In this document: positions 61,470 through 64,000 of the stretch, in pieces
Layout of the letters: each line of letters opens with the position of its first letter
Numbering within the stretch: position 1 is the stretch's first letter
DNA from: Epiperipatus broadwayi
Taxonomy: Eukaryota; Onychophora; Udeonychophora; Euonychophora; Peripatidae
NCBI GenBank assembly: GCA_028023455.1
Contig: JAQFVV010012572.1
Location: forward strand, 1,924,001-1,988,000
Reading direction: 5' to 3'
Length of the DNA: 64,000 bases
Notes under the pieces: model-generated
What the model was told of the DNA's origin: nothing
Seen by the model: the letters and a program-made list of their open reading frames with translations, nothing else
Databases searched by the model: none
Made by a program: the position numbers and the translations under genes

Positions 61470-62540
61470 AGTTTTCTAATTCTTGGGGAAAATTTAGTGA
61501 AAAGTCAGAATATGATATTGAAATTTTGGAGGTGATAATGTTTAAAAATTGGAGGTCGAATTTTTGAAGTTGGTTGTGGTTTTTCTTTCTTCCCATCATC
61601 AACTGATGTGAATAGACAGAAAAAACACCTTTTCTTCTTTCATTCATTTAAGTATCAAATCATGATATAATATCTGTAGATTTATTTCCACAATATATTG
61701 TGAAGGAAATAAAGAAAATGTTTTCCAAAAAAAAAACAAAAAAACAGAGGTCAAATCTTATAATTAGCTGGTGACAAATCTGTTGTTTGAAAAACATGTT
61801 GTTAAATATCAAATACGTATAAATAGGTCTGAAGCAAACAACTCAGGCAGTCCTAGTCTAACCAAGTTTTATCTGAAGACTTAGCTCAAAAAGCAGTGTT
61901 GCAGTGATTCCTTGTCAAGAAGAGAAACCGCTAGTTAAAAGTGTTTCCCACTGTAAGTTGCATATCTTACTGCTTTACAGTATTTTTCAATACTCCATTT
62001 ATAACAGCAAATATGATGACATTATCTAACAAAAGAGTATCTAGTATGTGTGGGTTAGACAACTTAAATCCACATCAGCCAAAACACCTGGAGAATGTAA
62101 TCTAATCCAGAAACTAATACTGAAGTTTGCCCAAACCAGCCATTTCCAATTTTAATAATGTCATGAAGAAAGAACCAAACAGCGCTGTAAGAACAACCCA
62201 AGACCTACTGATAATATATCCTATCTAATATTACTAATGCAGCTGTATTTACTATCTAACATCACCAGCGCACAAGGAGGGTAACTACCAAAAATTTGGA
62301 AGAACTAATGAAGACCTCCTTAAAATATTAAAAGAATATCTGCAGAAAACCATGGTTTGGAACTCTAAATATTTCACGTGGTAAGATCTTATTATTATAT
62401 GTATTACAAGGTCTTAAATTTAAAATATTTCTTTAATATTTTGTAAATCTAGTGATGGTTGCAAGTATAAAAGTTAAGTTTTATATATTCATTGTTAATA
62501 AATTATTTTTTAATAACTTATTTAGTTTGTTTGCTTATCA
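61470..62540. other. Mostly unassigned; possible coding relic at 62.0-62.4 kb
   Basis: The segment 62,040-62,385 reads NSAVRTTQDLL, then SPAHKEGNYQKFGRTNEDLL and KILKEYLQKTMVWNSKYFTW on the plus strand. It is less AT-rich than its flanks, but I recognise no family. CACTGTAAGTTG at about 61,948 is a good donor-like site following a less AT-rich stretch; its significance is unknown. Confidence 0.3.
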
Positions 62541-62544
62541 AACC

Positions 62545-62700
62545 CAATACAAACATTATGCTTTTAACATCCAATATGCTAGTAATATCCACAACCCACT
62601 GGGGGACATGCAGGTATGGCAGTAATAATTTGTAAATGATGATGATCAGGCATTAATAAGTTTTCCAAAAGTACACTTTCTATTCAGGTTTGGCACTTTA
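62545..62700 (+). repeat. Interspersed-repeat fragment shared with 9.8-10.0 kb
   Basis: AACATCCAATATG..CAACCCACTGGGGGACATGC..GTATGGCAGTAATAATTTG..GATGATGATC..GGTTTGGCAC parallels 9,830-9,960. It looks like the 3' end of an unidentified LINE or SINE family. Confidence 0.4.
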
Positions 62701-63335
62701 AACTTTGATCGAAACTTAAAAAAAAAAAACTTTTGGAAGAGCTTGTGCTCAGTTTAAATCTTCAGTGCTATGTTTTAAATTATCATCATCATTATCATAT
62801 TGATTAATATTACATATATTTGAAGTGAATCATTTTTATTTGAATTTTATTAACCAGTCAACTTTCACCTAATATAAATATTTATTTAAATCAAAGTTTA
62901 CTAATACATATTTGTGTATATCTTAGTTCAAACCCGAAATACCTTACATATATACTCAAGCAATTTATAAGCATTGATGTAGGCCGAATATCCTTATTAC
63001 AAATTCATGGTTCTTGACTCTTTTTGGAATACAAAATTTTATGGATTTGAACAAAGTCACCCAATTCCAATAATAAAAAGGAAAAATATTTTAAAAATAG
63101 TTTTGTGGCTTTTGCTTTAAAAAAATTAAAGAAAAATTAATTTTATACAATAATAATTGAACAAAAATAAGCACACCTAAATACAGCTTTAAAAATTTTT
63201 AAAAATAACTGTACAAAATTAAGCTTAATTTATTGATATAATTTATCAGCAAATATTATAAAAAAATAATACTGAAAAAAAAAAAAAATTTATCAATTAC
63301 ATATACATCATAAAAAAAAATTTCCATTGTATATA

Positions 63336-63760
63336 CACCTGGATCTTGTTTTATGTGGTAGATAGGTTCCTCAGAAAATGCACACAAAAAAAATCGCAAA
63401 TAGACTTAACTTACCTTAAAAAATGGGATAGGTTCTGTACTTTTCAGAAATTGCATAAAAGCAAAGCAACAAGGAAAAATTAGTTTAAAATTCACAGTAA
63501 AAAAATTAAGGAAATTAAGTATGACTAATAAAAAATTTCAAATATTTGAAAAAAATTAATACAAAACAAACTTTTTTTACTTTTTTTATTAACTACAGTA
63601 TTTAATTTTACATTTTTTCATATGTATTTTAATCATTATTGCTATTTGACAATATGCGTTCGTTTGTGAACTGGTAAGGAATCAGATTCGTGATGTGATG
63701 TACAACTAGCACCACTTTCAGTCTTGTGTTGTGTTAATGGTTTTCTGTTTCTATATTAAA
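63336..63760 (-). mobile_element. Tigger-like element, copy 4 (partial)
   Basis: The left end CACCTGGATCTTGTTTTATG follows TA; sequence matches copy 3 from 60,500 to about 60,950 with more CpG decay, ending in the transposase-tail segment at about 63,740. Beyond that the sequence differs; either the element continues as a longer copy past the window, or it is truncated. It appears older than copies 2 and 3. Confidence 0.7.
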
Positions 63761-64000
63761 AAAATGAGATCGCAATCAAAACAAAAAGATTATACATTAC
63801 CATTAGAAAGATTATTTTCAGTTTACAAAATCAATAAAATCTTTGTTATTATTTATTTTAAAAATCTAAAAAATTATTTATTTCTGATATATCTAACAAA
63901 ATACGTTTTAAAAGTTTAAAATTTTTGAATATTTATTGCGATATTTTTATACGTAAGTATAAATTTATTATTATTTACTCATTAGTATAAGTAGGTTATA

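Noticed and set aside
61930-61960. First exon/5' splice site at CACTGTAAGTTG
   Set aside because: Plus-strand donor-like match only; no promoter, start codon or downstream exon could be linked to it.

Overview
This window is very AT-rich eukaryotic DNA from an invertebrate-type metazoan; the species cannot be told from the sequence. The only host coding sequence I can identify is two consecutive minus-strand exons of the TPR domain of O-GlcNAc transferase (OGT), at 45,836-45,904 and 43,575-43,691. Both are in phase 0 with GT/AG boundaries, and their product closely matches animal OGT as known from the family. No adjoining exon was found on either side. The introns therefore appear to exceed 43 kb downstream and 18 kb upstream, and most or all of the window may be OGT intron.

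Almost everything else recognisable is decayed or non-autonomous mobile DNA. From low to high coordinates it holds: a LINE 3' fragment (6.4-6.8 kb, minus); a head-to-tail array of three copies of one LINE family with coiled-coil/SGNH ORF1, EEP endonuclease, RT and a C-terminal zinc knuckle (10.0-16.6 kb, plus), followed by a probable relative (16.8-17.2 kb); an inverted pair of Penelope-like (PLE) terminal repeats with a hammerhead-ribozyme fold (17.6-18.35 kb); an RTE-type LINE (18.4-21.1 kb, minus) split by a hAT element with an exact 8-bp target duplication; several recent tandem duplications (23-26.5 kb); a second PLE with GIY-YIG remnant and inverted ends (28.2-29.5 kb); a 3.4-kb foldback element with arms of about 1.5-1.8 kb (29.95-33.35 kb); and a BED-finger hAT transposase pseudogene (35.9-37.6 kb) beside the first of four Tigger-like elements.

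After the OGT exons come an inverted tRNA-like pair (46.8-47.1 kb), hAT-type termini (47.8-48.3 and 49.3 kb), PLE repeats with GIY-YIG and a separate RT fragment (49.5-51.4 kb), and a Ty3/gypsy element in minus orientation (about 52.2-57.2 kb: gag, protease region, RT, RNase H, integrase) interrupted by a Tigger-like element. Two more Tigger-like elements lie at 60.5-61.5 kb and 63.3 kb to near the window end. All transposon genes are riddled with stops and frameshifts.

The best leads are the hammerhead-like structures in PLE repeats, including one with all core residues and a palindromic helix III that could favour dimers; the long foldback, which could form dsRNA if transcribed within OGT pre-mRNA; CpG-rich patches and a cryptic segment open on both strands inside the 2.1-kb OGT intron; and the layered insertions, which give a relative chronology.
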